A stretch of DNA of 64,000 nt from Longimicrobiales bacterium (GTDB taxonomy: Bacteria; Gemmatimonadota; Gemmatimonadetes; Longimicrobiales; Gaopeijiaceae), in the NCBI GenBank assembly GCA_951828585.1, contig OX639991.1:1396576-1460575 (forward strand), given 5' to 3'. How positions within the stretch are numbered: the stretch's first letter is position 1; each line of letters opens with the position of its first letter. A program made the position numbers and the translations under genes. The notes under the pieces are model-generated. The model was given only the letters and a program-made list of their open reading frames with translations, searched no databases and was not told where the DNA came from. Below are positions 45,431-53,453 of the stretch, one piece after another.

Positions 45431-46572
45431 CCGTGCCCTCGTTGACCGTCGCCGACGCGAAGCGGCACACGGACGAGTGCCTGGCGTTGCTGCGGGCGCT
45501 CGTCGAGTGCGAGTCCCCAACCGGCGACCGGGACGGCAACCTCCGGGTGGCCGGCTTGCTGGAAGACGCGATGATCCGGGCCGGCGGCAAGGTGGAGAGA
45601 ATACCCGCGCCCGGCCTGGGGGTGCATCTTCTCGGCCGCTTCCGGGGGGTGAAGCGAGACCGGGGCCCCATCCTGGTCATGGGCCATATGGATACGGTTC
45701 ACCCGGTCGGCACGCTGCGGCGTCTTCCCTTTGCGGTCGCCGATGGCAAGGCGCAGGGTCCGGGCATCTACGACATGAAGAGCGGCCTCGCGGTTGTACT
45801 GACGGCCCTGCGAATCCTGGCCGGGATGGACCGCGGCCCTGCTTCGGATGTCACATTTCTGGTCACCTGCGACGAGGAGCGGGGATCACCCGACTCGCGT
45901 GCGCGGATCGAGGCGGAGGCACGTGCGCACCGTGCCGCGCTGGTGCCGGAACCCTCGGCGCTGGGTGGTGCGGTAAAGAGCCGCCGCAAGGGGGTGAGCT
46001 CGTATTTGCTGGAGGTGGCGGGCAGGGCGGCGCACGCTGGAATAGAGCCCGAGGCGGGAGCCAGCGCGATTCACGAACTGGCACGCCAGGTATGCAGGAT
46101 CTACGATCTGGCCGATCCGGCGGTGGGAACGAGTGTAAGCGTCGGGGTCATCAAGGGTGGCACCGGGGAGAACGTCGTTGCGGACGCCGCGAGCTGTAGC
46201 ATCGACGTGAGGTTCTTTGTCAACACGGAATCCGATCGAGTCGATACAGCACTCAGAACTGCCGTGGCCTTTGACAATAGATGCGCTTTGACTTTGAAGG
46301 GTGGTCTCAATCGTGGTGCCCTCGAACAGTCGGAGGCATCGAGCCTGATCTATGACCAGGCTCGCGCTCTGGCAACGACATTGGGGTTCGACCTCGGGGA
46401 AGAATCGACAGGAGGCGCGAGCGACGGCAACCTCATCTCTGCGATGGGGTGCCCCACGCTTGATGGCCTGGGACCTGACGGGAGAGGGGCACATACCCTG
46501 TATGAACATATCCTGGTTGACGATGTGCCCCGGCGGATTGCCCTGATCGCTGCACTTCTCGAATCCCTGTAG
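45427..46572 (+). CDS. M20 family carboxypeptidase G2-like metallopeptidase
   Basis: 381 residues from TTG 45427, overlapping the glcF stop; GTG 45433 is an alternative. Signatures are VMGHMDTVHPVGTL, GIYDMKSGLAV and TCDEERGS, with the dimerisation domain containing GRAAHAG and a C-terminal zinc region ending at AHTLYEHILVDD. Members split C-terminal glutamate or N-acyl amino acids. The coupling to glcDEF is odd functionally and may reflect shared control of carbon scavenging; an N-acyl racemase-like gene lies downstream. Confidence 0.87.
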   Translation: MTVPSLTVADAKRHTDECLALLRALVECESPTGDRDGNLRVAGLLEDAMIRAGGKVERIPAPGLGVHLLGRFRGVKRDRGPILVMGHMDTVHPVGTLRRLPFAVADGKAQGPGIYDMKSGLAVVLTALRILAGMDRGPASDVTFLVTCDEERGSPDSRARIEAEARAHRAALVPEPSALGGAVKSRRKGVSSYLLEVAGRAAHAGIEPEAGASAIHELARQVCRIYDLADPAVGTSVSVGVIKGGTGENVVADAASCSIDVRFFVNTESDRVDTALRTAVAFDNRCALTLKGGLNRGALEQSEASSLIYDQARALATTLGFDLGEESTGGASDGNLISAMGCPTLDGLGPDGRGAHTLYEHILVDDVPRRIALIAALLESL

Positions 46573-46635
46573 AGAATCGTCGGCAAGGGGTATTGCCTGC
46601 GACATCGCCAATGCCTAGTTTGTTCGTGCACGCCC

Positions 46636-46664
46636 CGACCCGGACCAAGAGCAAGTTCGGGTCG
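46636..46664. terminator. Stem-loop after the glc/M20 run
   Basis: Seven-base perfect arms CGACCCG (46636-46642) and CGGGTCG (46658-46664) lie around a 15-base loop, 63 bases after the M20 stop. No U-tract follows, so termination is weakly supported; an operator for the next gene is the other reading. Confidence 0.35.
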
Positions 46665-46690
46665 TCAATGCCCACCAGATCAAGAGGAGG

Positions 46691-47137
46691 ATGCGCGATC
46701 CAATGGATGCGGATGCGAGACGGAACTACAGAACGGCCCTCAAGCAGGCCGAAGCGGAGTTGGCCGCTCACAAGCAGCGCGGGGACGCATTGCAGGCGAC
46801 GGTCGAAGGACTGAAAAGCCTGCTTGTAGTGAAGCCGCGTGGAAGGACGCTCCGGAAGTCGGCCATGGCAAAACGTACCCGTCGTCGCCGGAAGAGTGCG
46901 GGAGCCGGACACCCGGAGGTCCCGCCGGGCACGTTCAGGGGTACCGGCCCCACCGCGGCCTATCGGAAGTTCATCGAGATGTACGGCGACAGTTATACCG
47001 TGCCCCAGATCAGGGACGCCCTGATCCAGGGTGGGGTCAGGTCCAGCTCCGCCACTTCCTTGCTCACGGGGATCCACTCCGTCAGGCGCCGTGACCGGCT
47101 GAAGGCGGAAGCCGAGAGGGCAGCCGAAGGGACCTGA
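46691..47137 (+). CDS. Small basic protein of unknown function
   Basis: 148 residues. An N-terminal coiled-coil helix (about 8-45) is followed by a highly basic stretch (KRTRRRRKSAGAG, about 60-75) and a C-terminal ~65-residue helical region (AYRKFIEMYGDSYTVPQIRDA...) that looks like a helix-turn-helix. It may bind nucleic acid. AGGAGG directly touches ATG 46691, so the real start may be ATG 46703. Family not recognised. It precedes the enolase-superfamily gene by 134 bases. Confidence 0.6.
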   Translation: MRDPMDADARRNYRTALKQAEAELAAHKQRGDALQATVEGLKSLLVVKPRGRTLRKSAMAKRTRRRRKSAGAGHPEVPPGTFRGTGPTAAYRKFIEMYGDSYTVPQIRDALIQGGVRSSSATSLLTGIHSVRRRDRLKAEAERAAEGT

Positions 47138-47271
47138 CAAGGGCAATTGCCCCGCGCGCTAGCTTCCCAACAGAGCCTCGCGATGGGTCCGGCACGGAGC
47201 CGCAGCGGCGCCGGCGCCGGGCCTTGCGTGGCAGCCCGGTTATCGCTCTGCCGGGAAGCAGGCATGCCGGA

Positions 47272-48378
47272 ATGAAGATCCGGAGAGCCGTACTGCGGGA
47301 GTTGCCTCTGCGACTCAAGGAGTTCTTCGAGATCAGCAGCGGCGGCACCCAGGCCCGTCGCATAGTCCTGCTAACCATCGAGGCTGACGGTTGCGAGGGA
47401 TGGTCGGAGTGCGTTGCGGCAGAGACCCCGGGCTATTCCTACGAGACCACCGAAACCGCGTGGCACATGTTGACACGCTGGCTTCTACCGGCGTTGATGG
47501 AGCTTGAAGGCGACGATGCCCGCGCCCTGGTCCCGGTACCGTGGCTCAGGGGTCATCGCATGGCCAGAGCTACGGTCGAAATGGCTCTGTGGGACCTTGA
47601 GGCGAAACGGCGCAACGTGGCGCTTCGGGAGTTGCTGGGTGGGGAGGCCGAGTCGGTTCCCGTGGGCGTCTCGATCGGCATTCAGAGAACGGATGCGGCG
47701 CTGATCGAGAAAGTCGGCCAATACCTCGCTGAGGGTTATCGAAAAATCAAGATCAAGATCAAGCCGGGGCGCGATGTCGATATGTTGGGAGCGGTCAGAG
47801 CTAGCTTCCCGGATGCGCCCGTAATGGCCGATGCGAACTCAGCTTACGCATTGCCCGCCGACCTTGAGCGTCTTTCCGCAATGGACGAATTCGATCTGAT
47901 GATGATCGAGCAACCCCTGGCGCACGACGATCTTCTGGATCACGCCAACCTGCAACGCCGCGTTGAAACACCGGTGTGCCTCGACGAGTCGATCCGTTCC
48001 CATGGTGATGTGCGCCTGGCTTTACATCTCGGTTCGGGCCGGATCGTGAACATCAAGCCGGGGCGGGTGGGGGGGCTTGCCTCGTCGCTGGCCATTCACG
48101 ATGCGTGCCGGGACGCGGGCTGGCCGGTGTGGTGTGGTGGCATGCTGGAATCGGGGATCGGCCGTGCGCACAACGTGGCCCTTGCCACCGTGCCGGGCTT
48201 CACCCTGCCGGGGGACATCTCGAATTCCTGCCGATACTGGGCCGAGGACATCGTCTTTCCCGAATTCCAGATGGCCGATGGCCTCATGCCCGTGCCGGAC
48301 GGACCGGGGATCGGGGTGAACCCGCGCAAGGAGCGCATCGACCGCTTGACGACACGGGTGGAGGTGTTCGAGGCGTAA
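47272..48378 (+). CDS. Enolase-superfamily enzyme (MenC / N-acylamino acid racemase / dipeptide epimerase type)
   Basis: 368 residues. The muconate-lactonising subgroup signature is complete: KIKIKIKPG with the acid/base lysine, MADANSAY, MIEQPL, CLDESI, and the second lysine in NIKPGRVGG, followed by GGMLESGIG. Known members make o-succinylbenzoate, racemise N-acyl amino acids or epimerise dipeptides. With no men genes around, and M20 peptidases nearby, a racemase or epimerase of peptides or N-acyl amino acids seems more likely. It ends 5 bases before a dispersed repeat. Confidence 0.85.
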   Translation: MKIRRAVLRELPLRLKEFFEISSGGTQARRIVLLTIEADGCEGWSECVAAETPGYSYETTETAWHMLTRWLLPALMELEGDDARALVPVPWLRGHRMARATVEMALWDLEAKRRNVALRELLGGEAESVPVGVSIGIQRTDAALIEKVGQYLAEGYRKIKIKIKPGRDVDMLGAVRASFPDAPVMADANSAYALPADLERLSAMDEFDLMMIEQPLAHDDLLDHANLQRRVETPVCLDESIRSHGDVRLALHLGSGRIVNIKPGRVGGLASSLAIHDACRDAGWPVWCGGMLESGIGRAHNVALATVPGFTLPGDISNSCRYWAEDIVFPEFQMADGLMPVPDGPGIGVNPRKERIDRLTTRVEVFEA

Positions 48379-48382
48379 TTGG

Positions 48383-48429
48383 CCTCTCGTCGCGCCTTTC
48401 CAGCCCGGCGCCTCACCGCTCTCGGTGCT
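48383..48429. repeat. Dispersed intergenic repeat, copy 2
   Basis: 47 bases identical to 1128-1174 except one base. It lies directly after the enolase-family stop and ahead of the convergent GspE-type gene; a TCCACGGACT motif follows as in copy 1. The location between convergent genes fits a REP-like or terminator role. Confidence 0.65.
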
Positions 48430-48470
48430 GGCAGGGCTCTATCCACGGACTTCCAGGAGTCCGGCGGTGC

Positions 48471-50243
48471 CTACCCCGAAGGCGACACGGTCCGGACGCA
48501 AGCAGGACAGTAGCGCCAGCGTCGGTCCAGCGGCTCGCCGCACGGGCATATGTTGCCGCGAGGGCGACCGCACATGGGGCAGCCCCTGGCAGCCGGTGGC
48601 ATCGCAGCGTCGCAACCCGGGCATTTCACCGCCGCGCCCCGCGTAAGTGCGATGATCCGCCCCGCCTCGTGGGGCGTGGTGACGTTCTCTGCGACCTGCC
48701 GCATCGCGTCCCGGGCCATCGAGCCCATGCCTCTCTGGCGCGCCAGGGTGCGAAGGGTCGTGATGGACGCTCCGGAAGTGACCGCCGTCCTGATCTCGTC
48801 GTCAACGACAAGGACCTCGAAGACTCCGCTGCGGCCGCGATAGCCGTCGCGGCACACGCCGCAGTCCCCCCCGCCCCGCCCCCCGCACCGCGAGCACACC
48901 CTCCTCACGAGCCTCTGGGCCACCACCCCGGCCAGCCCGCCGGCCACGAGGAATGGGGGCACGCCCATCTCGAGCAGCCGCACGATCGCGCTCGGCGCAT
49001 CGACCGTGTGGATGGTCGAGAGGACCAGGTGACCGGTCACCGCCGCCGACATGGCAATCTCGGCGGTTTCCCGGTCACGCACCTCGCCGACCAGGATCAC
49101 GTCGGGATCCTGTCGCAGAATGGCGCGCAGCCCCGACGGAAAGGTCACGCCCGCCTTCCGGTCGATCTCCATCTGTGCCACACCCGGGAACCGGTATTCG
49201 ACGGGGTCCTCAAGGGTCACGATGTTGACCTTTCCCGCGGCCAGCTCCGCGACCGCCCCGGAGAGCGTGGTCGTCTTGCCGCTCCCCGTGGGCCCGGCGG
49301 CGAGTAGTACGCCCTGGCCGCGGTCCAGGAGCTGGCGCAGGCGGCGGAGATCTTCGGACGACAGTCCCAGCGAGGCCAGGTCGCGGGGCGCGTCGCCCGG
49401 GTCGAGGAGACGCAGCACGGCCTTCTCGCCGCCTAGGGTCGGGATCGTGGAAACCCGCACGGTGAGCTCGGTGTTGCGCCTCTTGAGGGTTAAGCCTCCA
49501 TCCTGGGGGCGCCGCCGGACCGAGATATCCAGTCCCGCCATGATCTTGATGCGTGAGATCGCGGCCTGGTGGGAGCCGGGGGGCAGTTCCATGGCAGTGG
49601 CCAGAAGTCCGTCGACTCGCAGCCGGACCCGCGAACCCCTGCCGCTGGTCTCGATATGGATGTCGCTGGCACGACTGTCAATGGCGGTGGTGAGGAGGTG
49701 GTCGACAACCCTCACGATGGGGGCGGCGCCTGCTTCCTGTTCGAGGACCTGCAGACCGCCCGTGGCCTCCGGCCCCCCCGGGCCCTCGAGACTGTCGAGG
49801 AGCTCCGGGAGCTCGCCGCCGTAGGCCTCCTGGACGGCGCGCGCCACCTCCGATGCCGAAGCCACGACCGCCTCGACCCGGCACCCGGACTGGAAGCACA
49901 GGTCGTCTAGCGTGTCCGTGTCGAGGGCATTCGCCATGGCGACGGTCAGGCGCCGGCCCTTGAGCTCGAGGGGAATGACGCTCTTCCGGCGAGCCAGCCC
50001 GGCCTCGATTCTCTCCAGCGCCCGGGGCTGGGGGCGAAGCGGGGGTGGAACGAATGGAATGTCGAGCTGGGTGGCAAGGGCCCGTCCCAACTGGATTTCG
50101 TCGACCGCTCCCTTGCGCAGCAGAATGTCGCCCAGCGGTCGTCCGGAGCGAAGCTGCTCCTCGCCGGCATTGCGCAGCGCCTCGGCTGTGATCAGGCCGC
50201 TGTCCAGCAACAGCTGACCCAGTAGTTCGTCGTGCCCCGTCAT
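48471..50243 (-). CDS. GspE/PilB-family ATPase with extra C-terminal zinc ribbons
   Basis: 590 residues. The N-terminal MshEN-like domain (1-150, LGQLLLDSGLITAEAL) is followed by the secretion ATPase domain with Walker A GPTGSGKTTT near residue 317, the Asp box, Walker B LRQDPDVILVGEVRD and a His box. The CRDG zinc region of the family is CSRCGGRGGGDCGVC. Beyond the normal end, about 55 residues hold more CxxC pairs (CPGC, CPMC, CPCG, CPAC), an unusual double zinc ribbon. No other type II secretion or type IV pilus genes lie within this window, so its system is elsewhere. Confidence 0.9.
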   Translation of the reverse strand: MTGHDELLGQLLLDSGLITAEALRNAGEEQLRSGRPLGDILLRKGAVDEIQLGRALATQLDIPFVPPPLRPQPRALERIEAGLARRKSVIPLELKGRRLTVAMANALDTDTLDDLCFQSGCRVEAVVASASEVARAVQEAYGGELPELLDSLEGPGGPEATGGLQVLEQEAGAAPIVRVVDHLLTTAIDSRASDIHIETSGRGSRVRLRVDGLLATAMELPPGSHQAAISRIKIMAGLDISVRRRPQDGGLTLKRRNTELTVRVSTIPTLGGEKAVLRLLDPGDAPRDLASLGLSSEDLRRLRQLLDRGQGVLLAAGPTGSGKTTTLSGAVAELAAGKVNIVTLEDPVEYRFPGVAQMEIDRKAGVTFPSGLRAILRQDPDVILVGEVRDRETAEIAMSAAVTGHLVLSTIHTVDAPSAIVRLLEMGVPPFLVAGGLAGVVAQRLVRRVCSRCGGRGGGDCGVCRDGYRGRSGVFEVLVVDDEIRTAVTSGASITTLRTLARQRGMGSMARDAMRQVAENVTTPHEAGRIIALTRGAAVKCPGCDAAMPPAARGCPMCGRPRGNICPCGEPLDRRWRYCPACVRTVSPSG

Positions 50244-50363
50244 AACGGATGAAGAATGGGGCGCGGGGCGGGGCGCCTACATGGCGCAACGGGACTTCCG
50301 CCCTGCGAGCTACAGCCCGTGGCGACCTCCGCGGACTGGTGCGGCGGAGAACCGCCCGCGCGA

Positions 50364-50933
50364 CTACGGCGTCGGTATGGCGGGACGCAGGTCGAGGGTC
50401 ACCTCGGCCGCCACGTGTCCGATGTCGGCCCGGTTCTTGAGCGCGTCCCGCAGACGCGGATCGATCTTCTTGTAGGCGGCCAGCACACCGTCGCGCAGCC
50501 GGAGCCGCAGCACCTTCACGGCGTTGACGTCGGGCCGGCTGGTACGGGTCCGCTTCTTCGCCTCTTCCAGGTCACGCGGGGAGATCTCGAAGGGGACCAC
50601 CCCGACATCGTCGTGGCGCTCATGGTCCAGGTACTGGATCGAGACGCTCACGTCCCCCCGCGCCATCTGGTGCGATATGTCGCCGATGGCTCGAAACCGG
50701 GCCGCAAGCGGGGTGATCGCGGTACTGTGGGCGGCCCTTCGGTAGCCGGAGTCCACGAGCGTGAAGAGTCTGCGCATGCGCTCGGGCGTGGTCGCGTCCG
50801 ATTCGGGAACCGTGGTGTCCATCTCCCTGCCACGCGCCTGCCGATCGTTCAGCGAGAGCGCGCGTTCCATGTCGCGGCTCCGGGCACGGTCGATGTTCTC
50901 GAGGATTCTGTCGGGGTTGGTCCTGTAGCTCAT
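50364..50933 (-). CDS. Conserved-looking protein of unknown function
   Basis: 189 residues, charged, no TM or signal. It has a helical N-terminal half (ILENIDRARSRDMERALSLN...) and a beta-rich C-terminal half (VSVSIQYLDHERHDDVGVVP, VKVLRLRLRDGVLAAYKKID). It ends 120 bases before the GspE-type gene on the same strand and may be co-transcribed. I do not recognise the family. Confidence 0.5.
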   Translation of the reverse strand: MSYRTNPDRILENIDRARSRDMERALSLNDRQARGREMDTTVPESDATTPERMRRLFTLVDSGYRRAAHSTAITPLAARFRAIGDISHQMARGDVSVSIQYLDHERHDDVGVVPFEISPRDLEEAKKRTRTSRPDVNAVKVLRLRLRDGVLAAYKKIDPRLRDALKNRADIGHVAAEVTLDLRPAIPTP

Positions 50934-51085
50934 TTCACCTCATGGCGATCGGTCGTGGAGGTGCGTTGCCCGCGGGCGGCCGCACCGTCCAGCATTGGAT
51001 TCCGCCTGTATTGTCACGGCCTTCCGCGGTCGTGTTCGGGGCCGAGAAGCATAACGACTTCCGTATTGCCCGGCCAGAATAGCGT

Positions 51086-52638
51086 TGTCCAATGAGAAAT
51101 GATCATGAGCGGGGAGCCGGTTTCCAACGGGAAGTGAGCATGAGCGGGGGTGCGAGCAGATCATGGGAGCATGATCGTGACACTCAGCACCGAACGGATT
51201 CGCACCGTCGACGACATCCGCGCCTTCCTCGGCGGGAGCGAGGGGGCGGACATCGCCCCCCACGACCGTGAGGCGGCGTACGCGTTCATTGAGCGGACGC
51301 TGGTCCGGTTCCGCTACCACTTCGGCCTGTCGAGGGCCGGGAAGGGCCTGGTCAGGAAGTACGCCGCCAAGGTCACCGGCTACTCGGACGCCCAGCTGAC
51401 GCGGCTGATCAGGCAGCAGCGCCGCACGGGCCGCATCCGCGACCACCGGCTGCGCCCTCCTTCGCGTCCCTTCGCCACGGTCTACACGACCGCTGACGCG
51501 ATACTGCTGGCGGAGGTGGACGAGGCCTTCGGCCAGCTCTCGGGACCGGCGACGAAGAGGATCCTGTGGCGCATGTACCATGTCTTCGGCGACAAGCGCT
51601 TCGAGCGCCTGGCGGGGATTTCGAACGGCCACATCTACAACCTGCGTGCCCGCCGGGCGTACCGGCGTGCCCGGACCACGTACCGCGCGACGCGGGGCTC
51701 GTCGTCGCCGATCGGGCAGCGGCGCAGGCCCCGGCCGGAGGGCCGCCCGGGCTTCGTGCGGGTCGACACCGTGCACAGCGGCGACCGCGACGGCGAGAAG
51801 GGGGCCTACGTGATCAACATGGTCGACGAAGTGACGCAGTACCAACAACTTGCGTCGGTTCGGCGGATCACCGAGCAGTTCATGGTCCCCGTGCTCGAGG
51901 AGCTCGTCGGCGCGTTCCCCTTCCGCGTCCTGGCCTTCCATTCCGACAACGGGTCGGAGTACATCAACCACCGGGTCGCGGAGATGCTGAACAAGCTGCA
52001 CGTCGAAGAGTTCACGAAGTCGCGGCCCCGGCGCTCGAACGACAACGCGCTGGTCGAGTCCAAGAACGGCAACGTCGTACGCCGGTGGCTGGGGCGCAGC
52101 CACATCCCGGAGTCTCTGGCACCGGATGCCGACGCGTTCCTGCGCGACCATCTCTCGCCCTTTCTCAACCATCACCGCACCTGCCTCTTCGCGGTCGAGG
52201 TCGAGGATGCGAACGGGCACCGCCGCAGGAAGTACCCCCAGGAGCTGGTCATGACCCCGTACGAAAAGCTCGGATCGCTGCCCGGGGCCGACGGCTTTCT
52301 GAAGCCCGGCATCACCTTCGAGCAGATTGACGCCGCGGCGCACGCCGTGGACAGCCTCAAGGCGGGCCAGGAGGTCCAGCGGGCCCGCAAGGCGCTCTTC
52401 CACCTCATCGCCAAGGCGCTGAACCCCGCAGCATGACCGGCCCCGCCCGCCCCTCGGCTCGCTCCGCTCGCCTCGGGGCTGGCGGCCCTTGCGCCGCCCC
52501 CTCCCCCACCCCACCATCCCAACCTCCATCCACCCCTCACCATCACACCCCCCAACCTCGGCCCCTCCCCCCCGGCTCGTTCATGATCATGTCCGGGTTG
52601 GAAAACACTGAATCGGCGGCGTAGCTTGGTGCCGGACA
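51086..52638. mobile_element. Insertion sequence with an rve/DDE transposase
   Basis: A single transposase gene is framed by imperfect terminal inverted repeats. Both ends read TGTCC, then about 33 bases, then TTTCCAAC (left 51086-51128; right, on the other strand, 52638-52597), and each end carries nearby ATGATCATGA motifs. This gives an element of about 1.55 kb. The exact ends are inferred, and I could not see a target duplication. It sits between the unknown gene at 50364 and the YIP1-TRAP run. Confidence 0.72.
51171..52436 (+). CDS. Integrase-core (rve) transposase
   Basis: 421 residues from ATG 51171; GGGAG lies just upstream. An N-terminal helix-turn-helix region (GYSDAQLTRLIRQQ) precedes the catalytic core with the DDE triad: Asp in RVDTVHSGD, Asp in FHSDNGSEY and Glu in NALVESKNG. 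It would cut and join the element's ends. The whole gene appears intact. Family is likely in the IS481/ISNCY-like group; I cannot be more exact. Confidence 0.88.
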   Translation: MIVTLSTERIRTVDDIRAFLGGSEGADIAPHDREAAYAFIERTLVRFRYHFGLSRAGKGLVRKYAAKVTGYSDAQLTRLIRQQRRTGRIRDHRLRPPSRPFATVYTTADAILLAEVDEAFGQLSGPATKRILWRMYHVFGDKRFERLAGISNGHIYNLRARRAYRRARTTYRATRGSSSPIGQRRRPRPEGRPGFVRVDTVHSGDRDGEKGAYVINMVDEVTQYQQLASVRRITEQFMVPVLEELVGAFPFRVLAFHSDNGSEYINHRVAEMLNKLHVEEFTKSRPRRSNDNALVESKNGNVVRRWLGRSHIPESLAPDADAFLRDHLSPFLNHHRTCLFAVEVEDANGHRRRKYPQELVMTPYEKLGSLPGADGFLKPGITFEQIDAAAHAVDSLKAGQEVQRARKALFHLIAKALNPAA

Positions 52639-52733
52639 CCGGGTCCGTTGTTCGCGTTTCGGGCCATCTCCATTGAAATGGAACAGGGAAGAATGACCAT
52701 GGACCAGCGCATCCGGCGGGAGTATTTGATCAC

Positions 52734-53453
52734 ATGATCGACCGATACGATACGACCTGGGACGAGCCCGACGCGACAGACGCCCCCGGCACGGAAGACC
52801 CCCCTCCCCGCCCCAACTTCTTCACGCGGCTGTGGATGGTCTTCGCCCAGCCCGCGGATCTGTTCCGGGCGCTCGCCGCCAACCCCGCCTGGTTCCCGGT
52901 GGCGGCGTTCTCGGGCCTTGTCATCGGCGTGTCGATGGCCGTAGTCCCGGCCGAAGCATTCTACGAGACGGCCACCGCGAACATGCCGCCGGAGCAGGCG
53001 GCGGAGATGCGGGACCTGCCGTTGGCTTTGATCAAGTGGCCCTGGGTCGGAGGCATTATGGTGCTGGGGCCTATCGGGCCGGTCATTCTGAGTCTTGTCA
53101 GCTACGTGATCTTCGTCTTCATGCGGGGAGACCGGGCGACATTCAAACAGCACCTCTGTGTGATGGCCCACGCAGGCATCATCACGGCCGTCGGGTCCCT
53201 CCTGGTGACGCCAATCAGGATTGCCACCATGAATGTCCAGGAAAGCCTGGCCGTCAGCGACCTGACTCCTTTCCTTGATGGCTACCTGTACAACGTGCTG
53301 AACCTGCTCGACCTGTTCGCGCTGTGGGCGACCGTGGTGGCCGGCCTCGGACTGTCGGTGATCGATCCGCGCCGGCGCTGGGCACCCACCGCGGCCGTTC
53401 TGGTCCTGATCTTCCTGGTCCTGGTCATGGTCGTGGCTGTGTTCGTGCCTTGA
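52734..53453 (+). CDS. YIP1 family membrane protein
   Basis: 239 residues with an acidic/proline-rich N-terminus and five TM segments (near 55-75, 100-132, 140-160, 190-210, 215-238). The arrangement and FTRLWMVFAQPADLFRALA start match bacterial Yip1-domain proteins. Function unknown. It is the first gene after the insertion sequence and overlaps the TRAP permease gene as TTGA, which ties it to transport. Confidence 0.72.
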   Translation: MIDRYDTTWDEPDATDAPGTEDPPPRPNFFTRLWMVFAQPADLFRALAANPAWFPVAAFSGLVIGVSMAVVPAEAFYETATANMPPEQAAEMRDLPLALIKWPWVGGIMVLGPIGPVILSLVSYVIFVFMRGDRATFKQHLCVMAHAGIITAVGSLLVTPIRIATMNVQESLAVSDLTPFLDGYLYNVLNLLDLFALWATVVAGLGLSVIDPRRRWAPTAAVLVLIFLVLVMVVAVFVP

